The position numbers and the translations under genes are program-made. 64,000 bases of DNA from Gorsachius magnificus (Eukaryota > Chordata > Aves > Pelecaniformes > Ardeidae), in assembly GCA_034008185.1 (NCBI GenBank), contig CM067082.1, positions 127,597,988 to 127,661,987 of the forward strand, read 5' to 3'. The notes beneath the pieces are model-generated. The model was not told the DNA's origin and ran no database searches. It was given only the letters and a program-made list of their open reading frames with translations. Positions 13,801-23,727 of this stretch are shown piece after piece (position 1 is the first letter of the stretch; the number at the start of each line of letters is the position of its first letter).

Positions 13801-16800
13801 GAAAAGGTAATATAGGTGGGGTTTTCTAGGGGTAAGTATTCAACCTTGGTCTTCAGAATCCAAAGCTTAATGAGGCACACGCCAAGCTTTCCTCTTAGAA
13901 CTTTTGACTTTTATAAGTATGCAAACAGCATAAGGTCAGCAGGAGAATCCTGTCAAATCCTGGATTCCGAACACAAACCACCTGCAAAATACTGTAAGTA
14001 TAAATGTTACTGGAGAATCATGGTCTTCCATCAACTTGCGGGCTGCAAGATTTTCTATATATAGTAAGCAGTCCACAGTTTAAAAGAAGGACCTGTAGGT
14101 GCAAGTAAGTGAAGAAATCCTGTCACAGCTCTGTGTAGGACTGCCTGTACTGGCCTTCTTTACATAGGAAACATTGCTATGTTGCAAGTAGATGGTTTGT
14201 AGAGATCCACCTTCAACTCCAAAGCATTTCTGGGCAGTAGGAAATTGGAAGAGAAAATGCTTACAGATCCACAATGTCCTGCCCCATCTCTAGTTTTAAT
14301 GTCGCCTTTAGAGGCCAGGCTTTGTCTTTCAAATAATCATCTGTGCTTAAACACCCTCGAAGTCGTTGCAAAATTACTAAGGAAGAGAATTTAAATTTCA
14401 GTGATATTTACATCATTAGCTCTATGTGTATTTATAATTTCTCTCTCACAGCCCATGAATATATAAGACCCAAATGGGGTCTTCAAGGATAGTGAAAACA
14501 GGTATATAAAGATGTAAATGATTTTCCAGGGACTCTAGGACTGAAATGATGTCTTCTGAAATTCAGCCCAAGGCATGACTATCAAAGGATATTTCATCCT
14601 TTTTATGTATCCTAGAAACACATGCACTAGTGAAAAATGTGATGTAGTTTGAGAAAAGACTTGATGAAATAGAAATATATAGTGATCATTCTCCCTTGTC
14701 CCCTTTTGCAACAAACTTGCTAGTTATTTCAATGTTTCCTCTATTGATTACTTTGCTATCGCAAGTCATCTTCTTGCCACAGAAGGCAAGCAGAGCGTAC
14801 TTTCCTAAATGGAAAAAATATTAAGCATTAGCAAAATTATTGTGGGACTTCAAATGTTAAAAATGTCTTCGAGACTAATAAAGGTTAGAAAGTTTAGCAG
14901 GTCAGCACATCTTTTTCTTATTACTCAGATTTTAAAGCATTCAAGTGTTAACCTTTTGAAAAGGAGGGGAAAAAAGAGGCCAGATGATTGGGAGATACTT
15001 AATTATCTGTTTCTTTAAAGAAGATATAGTCAGGTCCAACCTCATTCAGCTGCCAACACTTGCATAAAGCTGCTGGAAAGAGCTCCTATGAATACCCAAT
15101 TGCATGACCCTAATTTGGGATAAAATAATGCATCTAACTATACTGTTATCTATAATTGATGGGCACTTATAAGTGTAATTCATTGAAATCTCACCTCTGG
15201 CCCAACCTCTGCCACTCCAGGAAGCAAGATTCATAGCACTTTTCTTTCTGGTTTTATCCAAATCATTGTGTGAGCTTTATAGGGGGTTTAAGCAGTACAT
15301 TGTACACAATAAACATATAGAAGAAGCCTAGCATGAAGTAGAGCCTTTTAATAACAGAGCCTGCATTTGTTTGTTTTCTTTTTCCTTCTTTAAGAATATA
15401 TATAAAAAAAATCACTTTGTTTGGTCCCCTGCTAAGACTAAGCTTTTCTTCGAATGTCATCCATTTTCTAGAACTGTAAAAAATTGAAGAGGTTTGCCCT
15501 TTTGACCTGCTAATACGTCTCAGTCACAGCTCACTGAGAAGCTGTGACAACATACACACTGATAACAAGGCAGACTGTTACATCCCCATTGTTTTAATCT
15601 TGGCTATATCAGCATTACTGTGACACAACTCATCAGATTTGGAATAATGTAATTAATTTATGAGATTTCACATAATGAAACTAGTCACCTGTGAATATAT
15701 CCAAAGGGATCTTTTTTATGTTGCTAAACTGGATTTTTCATTCCAGTTTTGTGTATAACAAATTACTCAATCTGTGTATTATTGGATAATTGCATCCTAT
15801 ATTATTTCTAGATTAAGTAAGCCACCTCTCTCATTTGCAGAGGCCAACAAACATGGTGATATACCAGTATGATTCCCTATACCATGTTCTTCTCCTACCT
15901 CAGTTTTGCAGCATCTAGAGGCCCAAAACGCAGCATCGGTGCTGTGGTTCTCCTTCACAGAGGCATATGTACAAAGGAGGCCCAACAAGAGATCACACGC
16001 ACTATGTGACATTTGCTCTTTTCTTGAGTGTACCAAGTTCAGCGGGAACAAGGTTGGGGCTACTGGTTCACCTGGCAGCAATCCCTAATCAGAAGTCTCT
16101 CAGAGTTGTCTAGGTTCCAAAGGCACTTGAATTTAACTGTTCATTCTATTTTCTATTAATTTAAAGTCATACAATCTAACACTTGAATTTCACTAATTCA
16201 GAATCAGTTTACCTTGACGTAGTTTGTCCTAATTGAAAAAAATATGGCAATTGCATTAAGGGCATTTCCACTGAATCAAAAGAAGTCTTTATGTACCGAC
16301 TTGCAAAAAGAAACCCCTCTTAGAACAAATACAACAAATACAGTCTCGGTCATTAGTTTATGTAAGAAGGTGCAAAATCACCTGTTGGTAAAATTGAGGC
16401 AAGAGCTGTGCAATAGTTGTTAAACTTTCTGTTGAACAGCCACCGCTTGATCAACTGTTGACTGGGACAGTTGGTTTGTTTCTGTCTCTAGGCTCGGGGA
16501 AGAGATTCTACCTCTACCATATCCTGTTGGTTCAGGTCTTGTTTTTAAGAATTCCCTGAAAACCAGAAGTAATTTTTTTTTTTATCTATCTCATTGAAAA
16601 TCCATTATGTATTTAATTTTTAAATTGTATTAGGGTTAGAAGATTTGAGCTTTTTTGGTTTTCTTTTTTTCTAGTCAGTGTTAATATTGAAGGTAATTAT
16701 TACAACTCTGTGTGTGAATTTCTTCTTATTCAACAGGAATAACCTTGATAAAATGCTCAGTTTTGCAAAGGTGCCCTTTCAAGATGCAAATTAACACAAT

Positions 16801-17467
16801 TACCTTAGTTGAAAACATATTTTGGAGGTATGCAATCAAAATAATAAACTAGTTAAATAAAGCTTGCATGTGCAATCACATTTGGTAAATAAAAAATATT
16901 TTCTAATGAGAAACTTGATATGATTTGCTCAGTGCAGCTTTTAATTCAGGTTGTACATAGTTTCAGTTTTATGCCGTTGTAAAAGTAAGTGCTTCTCTCC
17001 TCTGTGTGGCAAAGTAGGAGATAAAGAGAGCAATTCCAGAAATGGCTTAAACAACATGCCTGGAGAAGAAAAACAGCAATGCGCAATATCCAGGTCTTCC
17101 TCTTCACCCACACTCTGCAAAATAATTATGTGGGACAGCAGGATAGGGGGGGATTAAGTCAGCACTCAGCAAACAGCAGATGCACAGGCTCAACTTCGTT
17201 CTTCACAATCCCCGGTCTGAGATGCAGAGCAAATAATGCTTCTTAGAGAGGGAGAAAGTACATAATTATTGTGATTAACCCCACAGCAGTTCATCTTCAG
17301 ATGAAGCTAAAGCAGGCAGTCTTCACAGTGGCTCCCAGACAGCAGAGGGAAGAGGAACATTCCTTCAGATTTGAACACTGTATGGCAGTGGCACCGTGAC
17401 TCTCTGCTTTCTACATGGGTACCAATCTGTCCCTTTATGCCCTCTGGGGAGTCGTAAAGCAATTTGG
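10831..17467. other. AT-rich non-coding host DNA
   Basis: I see no gene or dated repeat here. It includes short A and T runs (for example near 12385 and 13432) and a small TATATA patch near 13160. A minus-strand frame at 15797-16081 (94 codons) has no recognisable domain. The provirus inserted at the right edge of this block. Confidence 0.6.
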
Positions 17468-17472
17468 AAATA
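17468..17472. repeat. Target-site duplication AAATA (left)
   Basis: The five bases AAATA directly abut the TG of the left LTR. The same five bases follow the CA of the right LTR at 24306-24310. A 5-bp duplication is the staggered-cut signature of the retroviral integrase and is usual for ERV-L-type elements. The perfect match shows both LTRs came from one integration with no later recombination. Confidence 0.92.
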
Positions 17473-18027
17473 TGTCGTGGTTTAACCCGGCTGGCAACTA
17501 AGCACCACGCAGCCGCTCGCTCACTCCCCCCCCCCCCCCTCAGTGGGATGGGGGAGAGAATCGGGAAGGGGAAAAAGATTAGAGCCGAGGGCTGAGATAA
17601 AGGCAGTTTAATGAGAGAAAATAATAATAATAGTAATAATGAGAATGATAACAAAATATACAGAATATACAAAACGAATGATGCACAATGCAATTGCTCA
17701 CCACCCGCCGACCGATGCCCAGCCCGTCCCGAGCAGCGATCAGTACCCGAGCGACCAACCGACCCACCAACCCCCCCGAGCATGACGTTCTATGGTATGG
17801 AATAGCTCTTTGGACAGTTTAGGTCCTAGCTGTGCTGTACTCCCAGCTTGTTATGCACCTGGCCGAGCAGGAGAAGCTCAAAAAGTCCTTGAGCAGTCTG
17901 AGCACTGCTTGGCAACAACTAAAAACATCAGTGTGTTATCAACATTCTTCTAGTACTAAATCCAAAGCACAGCACTATGCTAGCTTCTGTGAAGAAAATT
18001 AACTCTATCCCAGCCAAAACCAGGACA
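17473..18027 (-). repeat. ERV 3' LTR
   Basis: In the minus sense this LTR runs from TGTCCTGG at 18027 to CCACGACA at 17473. It matches the 5' LTR except for four substitutions, a C14 versus C16 run, an absent 18-bp segment and a 3-bp difference in an A/C run. It would supply the polyadenylation function to proviral RNA. The order TG...CA and direct contact with the polypurine tract at 18028 fix its boundary. The overall sequence recalls a common neoavian ERV-L LTR family, from memory. Confidence 0.95.
17607..17612 (-). promoter_or_regulatory. Candidate polyadenylation signal ATTAAA in 3' LTR
   Basis: Read on the minus strand, this hexamer is ATTAAA, the commonest variant polyadenylation signal. 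It lies about 134 bases before the LTR end, and a GT-rich stretch (GTGGTGCTTAGTTG) follows near the end. No AATAAA is evident in the LTR. The identical hexamer is at 23864-23869 in the other LTR. The role is inferred from position only. Confidence 0.35.
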
Positions 18028-18038
18028 TTCCACCCCTT
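18028..18038 (-). other. Polypurine tract AAGGGGTGGAA
   Basis: On the minus strand the 11 bases AAGGGGTGGAA directly precede the TGTCC start of the 3' LTR. This is the position and near-pure purine composition of the primer for plus-strand DNA synthesis. One T interrupts the tract. Confidence 0.85.
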
Positions 18039-18431
18039 ATTCTATACCATTTACGTCATGCTTAGGTCCTACCCTTACAATACATTCCAATTAATCACCA
18101 CCATTTTTCTCATCTTTTTGGTACATACACAGATATCATTCCCTTAGTCTATGGACCATCCCTCTGAAATGTCCATTGGGTTCATTTAGTCCACAGTTTT
18201 GGGCTCCATCTGTTGTAACAGTCTTTCAGGGCAGGAGAGATGGGGTCTGGTGTTGGGTTGTTGCTTGCTGAAGTCAGTTCTGGTTCCATCCGCTGTACTT
18301 CCTTAGTTTCTTCAAAATTCATTCTTCTTAATCTGGGTGATCCTTACTGCTATACCATTGATAGAATATACAGCAATAGTAAAAATAAAGACATACTATA
18401 TTACACAGCAATTAACATTATACAATTCAGT
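18039..18431 (-). other. ERV 3' non-coding segment, no env
   Basis: These 393 bases lie between the pol terminator and the polypurine tract. I find no envelope features (no signal peptide, CX6C-type motif or fusion-peptide/transmembrane pattern) and no dUTPase. The segment is AT-rich in its pol-proximal part (18350-18431). A plus-strand frame that runs through it is an antisense shadow. Confidence 0.7.
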
Positions 18432-19094
18432 TCATTGGCTATTTTCACCCAAAATCAAATCCCTTTGAGGTACACATCGGACTTCCTCATCCTTCCGCAT
18501 CACCCACCAAGTAGAGCCAGGTCCTTGAGCAAAAGCAATCCCACGGATGGGTTTGCCTTTACCTGAGGCAGGAGTAACCCAGACTGTCTTCCCCAGCATA
18601 TTTTTTACATGCACTACAGGGACTTTATCCCCTTCTACAGTACGTAAGAGGTTTGATTGGGCAGGGCCAGCTCGGTTGGCAGATCCTCTAGTGTTGACTA
18701 ACCAGGTGGCTTTTGCTAAATGTGTATCCCAATGTTTGAATGTTCCACCACCCATTGCTTTCAGTGTAGTCTTTAACAGTCCATTGTATCGTTCAATTTT
18801 CCCAGAGGCTGGTGCATGATAGGGGATGTGATAGACCCACTCAATGCCATGCTCTTTGGCCCATTTGTCTATGAGGCTGTTTCGGAAGTGAGTTCCGTTG
18901 TCTGACTCAATTCTTTCTGGAGTGCCATGTCGCCACAGGACTTGTTTTTCAAGGCCTAGGATAGTGTTCCGGGCAGTGGCATGGGGCACGGGATATGTTT
19001 CCAACCATCCGGTGGTCGCTTCCACCATGGTGAGCACATAGCGCTTGCCATGGCGGGTTTGTGGGAGTGTGATATAATCGATCTGCCAAGCCTA
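18432..19094 (-). pseudogene. pol: ERV pol: integrase catalytic core and C-terminus (broken upstream)
   Basis: This is the last part of the pol frame, open from just after an in-frame TAG (19092-19094) to a TGA at 18432-18434. Integrase joins viral DNA to host DNA. The core is recognisable. The first catalytic aspartate falls in WQIDY, five codons after the TAG. The second is in SDNGTHF. The glutamate in SGKIERYNG follows with exactly 35 residues between, giving DX35E. The PYHAPASG stretch is typical of class III elements. A basic C-terminal region with VWVTP recalls the SH3-like DNA-binding fold. The frame ends 393 bases before the polypurine tract. The upstream TAG separates it from the zinc-binding domain in this copy. 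Confidence 0.93.
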
Positions 19095-20165
19095 TCCATA
19101 TTTGTATTTCAGCCACCGTCCTCCGTACCAGAGAGGCTTTAACCGCTTGGCTTGTTTGATCGCAGCACATGTTTCACATTCATGGATAACCTGTGCAATA
19201 GCGTCCATAGTTAAGTCCACCCCTCGATCACGAGCCCATCTGTATGTTGCATCTCTTCCTTGATGGCCTGAAGTGTCATGGGCCCACCGAGCTAGAAACA
19301 ATTCACCCTTATGTTGCCAGTCCAGATCCACCTGAGCCACTTCAATCTTAGCAGCCTGATCTGCCTGCTGGTTGTTTTGATGTTCTTCAGAGGCCCGACT
19401 CTTGGGTACATGAGCATCTACATGACGTACCTTTATAACCAGGTTCTCTACCCGGGCAGCAATATCTTGCCACAATGCGGCTGCCCAGATGGGTTTGCCT
19501 CTGCGCTGCCAGTTGTTCTGTTTCCATTGCTGCAACCACCCCCACAAAGCATTTGCCACCATCCATGAGTCAGTATAGAGATAGAGCACTGGCCATTTTT
19601 CTCTTTCAGCAATATCTAAAGCCAGCTGGATGGCTTTCACCTCTGCAAACTGACTTGATTCACCTTCTCCTTCAGCAGTCTCTGCAACTTGTCTTGTAGG
19701 ACTCCATACAGCAGCCTTCCACCTCCGATGCTTTCCCACAAGACGACAGGATCCATCAGTGAACAGGGCATATTGCTTCTCATTTTCTGGCAGTTTATTG
19801 TACAGTGGGGCTTCTTCAGCACGCACCACCTCCTCCTCTGGCGATATTCCAAAATCTTTGCTTTCTGGCCAGTCTGTGATCACTTCCAAGATTCCTGGGC
19901 GACTGAGGTTTCCTATTCGAGCCCGTTGTGTAATCAGTGCGACCCACTTACTCCACGTAGCATCAGTTGCATGATGTGTAGAGGGGACCTTCCCTTTGAA
20001 CATCCAGCCCAGCACCGGCAGTCGGGGTGCCAGGAGGAGCTGTGCTTCAGTACCAACCACTTCTGAAGCAGCTCGAACCCCTTCATATGCTGCTAATATC
20101 TCTTTTTCAGTTGGAGTATAGTTGGCTTCAGATCCTCTGTATCCCCGACTCAAAAGCCTAGGGTC
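19092..20165 (-). pseudogene. pol: ERV pol: RNase H and integrase zinc-binding domain
   Basis: This segment is open in one frame from about 20165 to an in-frame TAG at 19092-19094. RNase H would degrade RNA in RNA-DNA hybrids. Its acidic residues are visible in order: FTDGS, AEVKA, YTDSW and QQADQAA. After it comes an integrase HHCC zinc finger, with HDTSGH (HX4H) and CETC (CX2C) about 30 residues apart. The frame differs from that of the preceding pol segment, which ends at a TAG at 20158-20160, so a single-base-class indel lies close to 20158-20175. The closing TAG falls just before the first catalytic aspartate of the integrase core, in the same frame as that core. Both lesions make this copy non-functional. 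Confidence 0.92.
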
Positions 20166-20529
20166 GGCCTCGAGTCTCCCCTGGTGCTTTCTGCCAAAGG
20201 CTCCAGGTGGGGCCATTCTCCCCGGCTGCGGTGTAGAGCACATTCTTTACATCTTGCCCTGCCCGGACTGGTCCAAGGGCTACTGCATGCACTGTCTCCC
20301 GTTTAATTTGTTCAAAGGCTTGTCGTTGTTCAGGGCCCCATTTGAAATCATCCTTCTTCCGGGTCACTTGGTAGAGAGGGCTTACAATCTGGCTATAATT
20401 TGGAATATGCATTCTCCAAAAACCCACAACGCCCAAGAAAGCTTGTGTTTCCTTCTTGCTAGTTGGTGGAGACATAGCTGTTATTTTGTTGATCACATCC
20501 ATTGGAATCTGACGATGTCCATCTTGCTA
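20158..20529 (-). pseudogene. pol: ERV pol: RT thumb/connection segment
   Basis: This part of pol follows an in-frame TAG at 20527-20529 and stays in the same frame until a TAG at 20158-20160. The latter is met only because of a frame break near that point. Visible motifs are the post-palm segment QAFLGVVGFWRMHIPNY and FKWGPEQRQAFEQIK, which are standard for retroviral RT thumb and connection regions. It continues into RNase H in another frame. The TAG at 20527 falls soon after FLGIK, where retroviral RTs normally read straight through, so it is a lesion and not a natural end. Confidence 0.92.
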
Positions 20530-21615
20530 TTTGATTCCTAAAAACCGGATCTCCCGTTCAGGTCCTTTGACTTTACTTTGTTTTATAGCGAAACCGGCTT
20601 TCAGAAGAATTTGGACTATTTTCTTCCCTTTCTCAAAAACTTCTTCTGCTGTATTGCCCCACACAATGATGTCATCAATGTATTGCAGGTGCTCTGGAGC
20701 CTTACCCTGTTCCAGTGCTGTCTGGATCAGTCCATGGCAAATGGTAGGGCTGTGTTTCCACCCCTGGGGCAGTCGATTCCAGGTGTACTGGATGCCCCTC
20801 CAAGTGAAAGCAAACTGTGGCCTGCACTCTGCTGCCAAAGGGATTGAAAAGAAAGCATTTTCAATATCAATTGTGGCATACCACTTGGCTGCCTTTGACT
20901 CCAGTTCGTATTGAAGTTCTAGCATGTCTGGCACGGCAGCACTCAGCGGTGGCGTAACTTCATTCAGGCCACGATAGTCTACTGTCAGTCTCCACTCTCC
21001 ATCAGACTTTCTCACTGGCCATATGGGACTGTTAAAGGGTGAGCGAGTCTTGCTGATCACTCCTTGGCTCTCCAGTCGACGAATCAGCTTGTGGATGGGA
21101 ATCAGGGAGTCTCGATTGGTGCGATATTGTCGCCTGTGCACTGTTGTGGTGGCAATCGGCACTTGTTGTTCTTCAACACTCAGCAACCCCACAACCGAAG
21201 GGTCCTTTGAGAGACCAGGCAAGGTAGACAGCTGCTTAATTTCTTCTGCCTCCAATGCAGCTATACCAAAAGCCCACCGGTACCCTTTTGGGTCCTTGAA
21301 ATACCCTCTCCTGAGGTAGTCTCTGCCCAGGATGCACGGAGCATCTGGGCCAGTCACAATGGGGTGCTTTTGCCACTCATTCCCGGTTAGGCTCACTTCG
21401 GCCTCCAATACAGTCAGCTCTTGAGATCCCCCCGTCACTCCAGAAATACAAATGGATTCTGCCCCTATATGGCTTGATGGCATTAGAGTACACTGTGCAC
21501 CGGTGTCTACTAGAGCTCTATACTTCTGTGGGTCTGACATGCCAGGCCATCGAATCCACACAGTCCAGTAAACCCTGTTGTCCCTTTCCTCCACCTGGCT
21601 GGAGGCAGGGCCCCT
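20527..21615 (-). pseudogene. pol: ERV pro-pol: aspartic protease and RT fingers/palm
   Basis: This frame is open from the codon after the gag TAG (21616-21618) to an in-frame TAG at 20527-20529. It has no ATG near its start and is in frame with the end of gag, so it would be made only as a Gag-Pro-Pol fusion. The protease has the active-site LVDTGAQ about 35 codons in, and the later ILGRDYL that closes the fold. The RT has VDYRGLNEV, the first catalytic aspartate in TIDIENAFFSIPL, LPQGWKHSP, and the YIDD box. YIDD is the form seen in ERV-L-type RTs, whereas ALV-type RTs have YMDD. No dUTPase is visible between protease and RT. Confidence 0.94.
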
Positions 21616-21618
21616 CTA
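21616..21618 (-). other. In-frame TAG at the gag/pol junction
   Basis: The gag frame ends in TAG, and the identical frame continues open into protease for more than 350 codons. The bases after the stop on the minus strand are AGGGGCCCTGCC. A single amber codon between gag and pol in one frame is the read-through layout known from gammaretroviruses. Here it may be the genuine expression signal, or a lesion like the two other TAGs in pol. Confidence 0.6.
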
Positions 21619-22721
21619 ATCCTGGTCACTGTTGCTCATGGTTTGTATGTATGAGTCAGAAGTTCCTTCATCACAATCAGAATTAAGATCAGCCCTTCTA
21701 TTTTGTCTGAAAAAACTACCGTCGTCCCAGTCTCTGGAAATTGGAGCAACAAGTTTCCTGGAAGAGCCCCCTTTTGTGTTTGTTTTTCTTTGCAACTCAC
21801 GTACCCGTGACTCTAGGACCGAGGTAGGTTTTCCGTCCCATTTCCTCATGTCCTCTCCATGGTCACGCAGGTAAAACCATAGAGTGCTCCGTGGTGTGTA
21901 CCCTCGATATTCTTTTTCTTGAGCAGAAGGGTGCTTACTTCTGATGGCTGAGATACTGGTCTGTACAGGAGGGGAGTAGGGTATACGCTTTTCGAGTCGT
22001 TCAAACTTTTGGGACAGTTTCTCCACAGCCGAAACAAGGGGGGAAGAGATACTTTCTTCATATTCGCGGAGCTGGCCAGCCATTTCATCCACTGTTGGTC
22101 CCCGTCCAGTTTCCCAGCTCATCATTGCCCATGTGTTTGCAAATGATGTTGGTGCGCTACGTAACAACTTCCGCCACATGGGTCGTGTGCACTGGACACT
22201 ATCTGGATCTTTGGGCAGCTGGTCATTGTCCAGGTCACTATAAATCACCTCCAGGACAGCCAATTCCCTCAGGTACTGGATGCCTTTCTCCACAGTGGTC
22301 CATTTACCTGGGCGACATACGACATCTTCCTTGAAGGGATATCTTTCCTTCATGGCTGACAGTAGACGCCTCCAGAGGCTGAGGATTTGTGTCCCTTTTC
22401 CAATCGCTTTGTCAATGCCCCCTTCCCTAGAAAGGGATCCTAGTTGCTTGGCTTCCTTACCCTCCAGTTCCAGGCTGTTGGCCCCATTATCCCAGCATCG
22501 GAGTAGCCAGGTGACAATGAGCTCACCTGGACGACGGCTGAAATCTTTTCGGATATCTCGCAGCTCACTCAAGGATAGGGATCGGGTGGTTTCTGTCTCG
22601 TTTATGAGCTCTTCCTTGTGATGGCCCCGCTTTTTCATCCTCCCTTTCTAAACGAGTTGACTTTCGCTTCCAAGATTTCTTCTTTTGTATAGGGGCGACT
22701 GATACTGGCACGGGTTGGTTC

Positions 22722-22897
22722 GTTGGAGTAGCTGCAGTGCATATCACTGGGGTTGGAGTAGCTGCAGTGGCTGTGGCCGGGGTTGGAGTAGCTGCAGTGG
22801 CTGTGGCAGGGTTGGAGTAGCTGCAGTGGCTGTGGCCAGGGTTGGAGTAGCTGCAGTGGCTGTGGCCGGGGTTGGAGTAGCTGCAGTGGCTGTGGCC
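22722..22897 (-). repeat. 30-bp minisatellite inside gag (six units)
   Basis: There are six tandem units, at 22722, 22752, 22782, 22811, 22841 and 22871. All begin (plus strand) GTTGGAGTAGCTGCAGTG. Five are near-identical, and the one at 22722 has diverged in its second half. Units are 30 bp except the third (29 bp) and a final partial unit of 27 bp. In the gag sense a unit encodes a decapeptide of the form ATATAATPT plus P or L. The 29-bp unit changes the reading frame. Confidence 0.92.
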
Positions 22898-23580
22898 TTA
22901 TCATCAGATCCAGAGACTTTCTGTTCCCTTTGGATGTGTTGAATCATGTTGAACAGGGTTCGATAAGCATGGGCCAGGCCCCAGCACACTGCAGTGATTT
23001 GTGTTTGCTTAGAATTGCCAGGGTGACAGCATACCTTTTCCAAATACTCTACTAGTTTTTCAGGATTCTGCACTTGTTCAGGAGTGAATTTCCAAAACAT
23101 TGGAGGTGCCCATCGTTCTAGGCATTTACCCATACTACCCCAAATACCCTTCCACTCATAACTATCCAGCCCTGGGGCAGACATCTGGATGGTATTATTA
23201 AGTTGCTTACAAACTTCGGACAAAAGTGAAACAATATTCCAAATAGATATCAATAGATATACCTTAACTATCCAAGGGTGTTCAAGATACTGAAAAGTTA
23301 TTGTAGTGAAGGAGGAAACATCATCAAAGAAGGCAGAAAAAGTGCCATTCTGTATTTCCTCCAGAACAAACTTTTCAGAGTCCCATGTATAATTGCTAAT
23401 ATTCCCCGCAAGGTGGTACCCAAAGTGCAGTACAGACATGAAACCCAAATACCAGATAAAGCTCAAGGTCATTGTTTTAATAACAAGTTTCCCAAGCAAA
23501 ACATGTCTGGTCACCGCAGAGCATAACAAACTGCAAAAACCAACACCAACTTTTAACAAGTACAGCAAAGGAGGGAGCAT

Positions 23581-23727
23581 GGTGCAGATCGGATAAGCTA
23601 AGATCAAGAACAAATGAATCAAATTGCAACCCACAACTATTTAACAGATATAAATTCCTTAATATACTCCGGTTACTCTGTCGTTATCTCAAGCCCTTTG
23701 AGCCCCACGTTGGGCGCCAAAAAGGAC
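23581..23727 (-). other. ERV 5' leader
   Basis: These 147 bases lie between the 5' LTR and the first gag ATG and contain the primer-binding site. In retroviruses this segment carries the RNA packaging signal, but I can identify none here. The leader is short compared with many retroviruses. An in-frame TAA at 23641-23643 closes the gag frame upstream. Confidence 0.7.
23702..23719 (-). other. Primer-binding site for tRNA-Lys1,2
   Basis: On the minus strand the sequence is TGGCGCCCAACGTGGGGC. This is the 18-nt site complementary to the 3' end of tRNA-Lys1,2 and is also used by spumaviruses and Mason-Pfizer monkey virus. It begins 8 bases after the 5' LTR. The name-giving mammalian ERV-L elements use tRNA-Leu, so the primer choice differs from theirs. 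Confidence 0.93.

Larger units (their letters stand above)
21616..23580 (-). pseudogene. gag: ERV gag (frame-broken)
   Basis: This encodes the structural polyprotein. I place the start at the ATG at 23578-23580 (A at -3). The frame is open slightly further upstream but only from non-ATG codons. The first about 150 codons are strongly hydrophobic, with probable membrane segments around residues 1-25, 35-60 and 105-125 and possible N-glycosylation sites NISN and NGTF. A Pro/Ala/Thr repeat follows, encoded by the minisatellite at 22722-22897. Then comes a Lys/Arg-rich linker and a capsid-like part with RRPGELIVTWLLRCWDNGA, a pattern typical of ERV-L capsids. Near the end, LVSAVEKLSQKFERLEKR could form a coiled coil. 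No CCHC zinc knuckle is present. One frame break lies at the 29-bp repeat unit near 22807. A second, of opposite sign, lies near the A5 run at 22631-22635. Confidence 0.85.

Noticed and set aside
17611..17805. Near-identical plus-strand frames in both LTRs (also 23868-24083)
   Set aside because: They are identical because the LTRs are direct repeats; the content is low-complexity (AAT units, Pro/Arg-rich) and antisense to the element.
18240..21320. Several plus-strand open frames across the provirus
   Set aside because: They are antisense to recognisable pol domains, have no domain of their own, and reflect the codon pattern of pol.
22722..22897. Regularly spaced repeats as a CRISPR array
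   Set aside because: The units are directly adjacent with no unique spacers, lie inside gag, and the host is a vertebrate; it is a minisatellite.
23632..23634. Start of gag at 23634
   Set aside because: The codon there is GTG on the minus strand; the first ATG in this frame is at 23578-23580, so a eukaryotic start is placed there.
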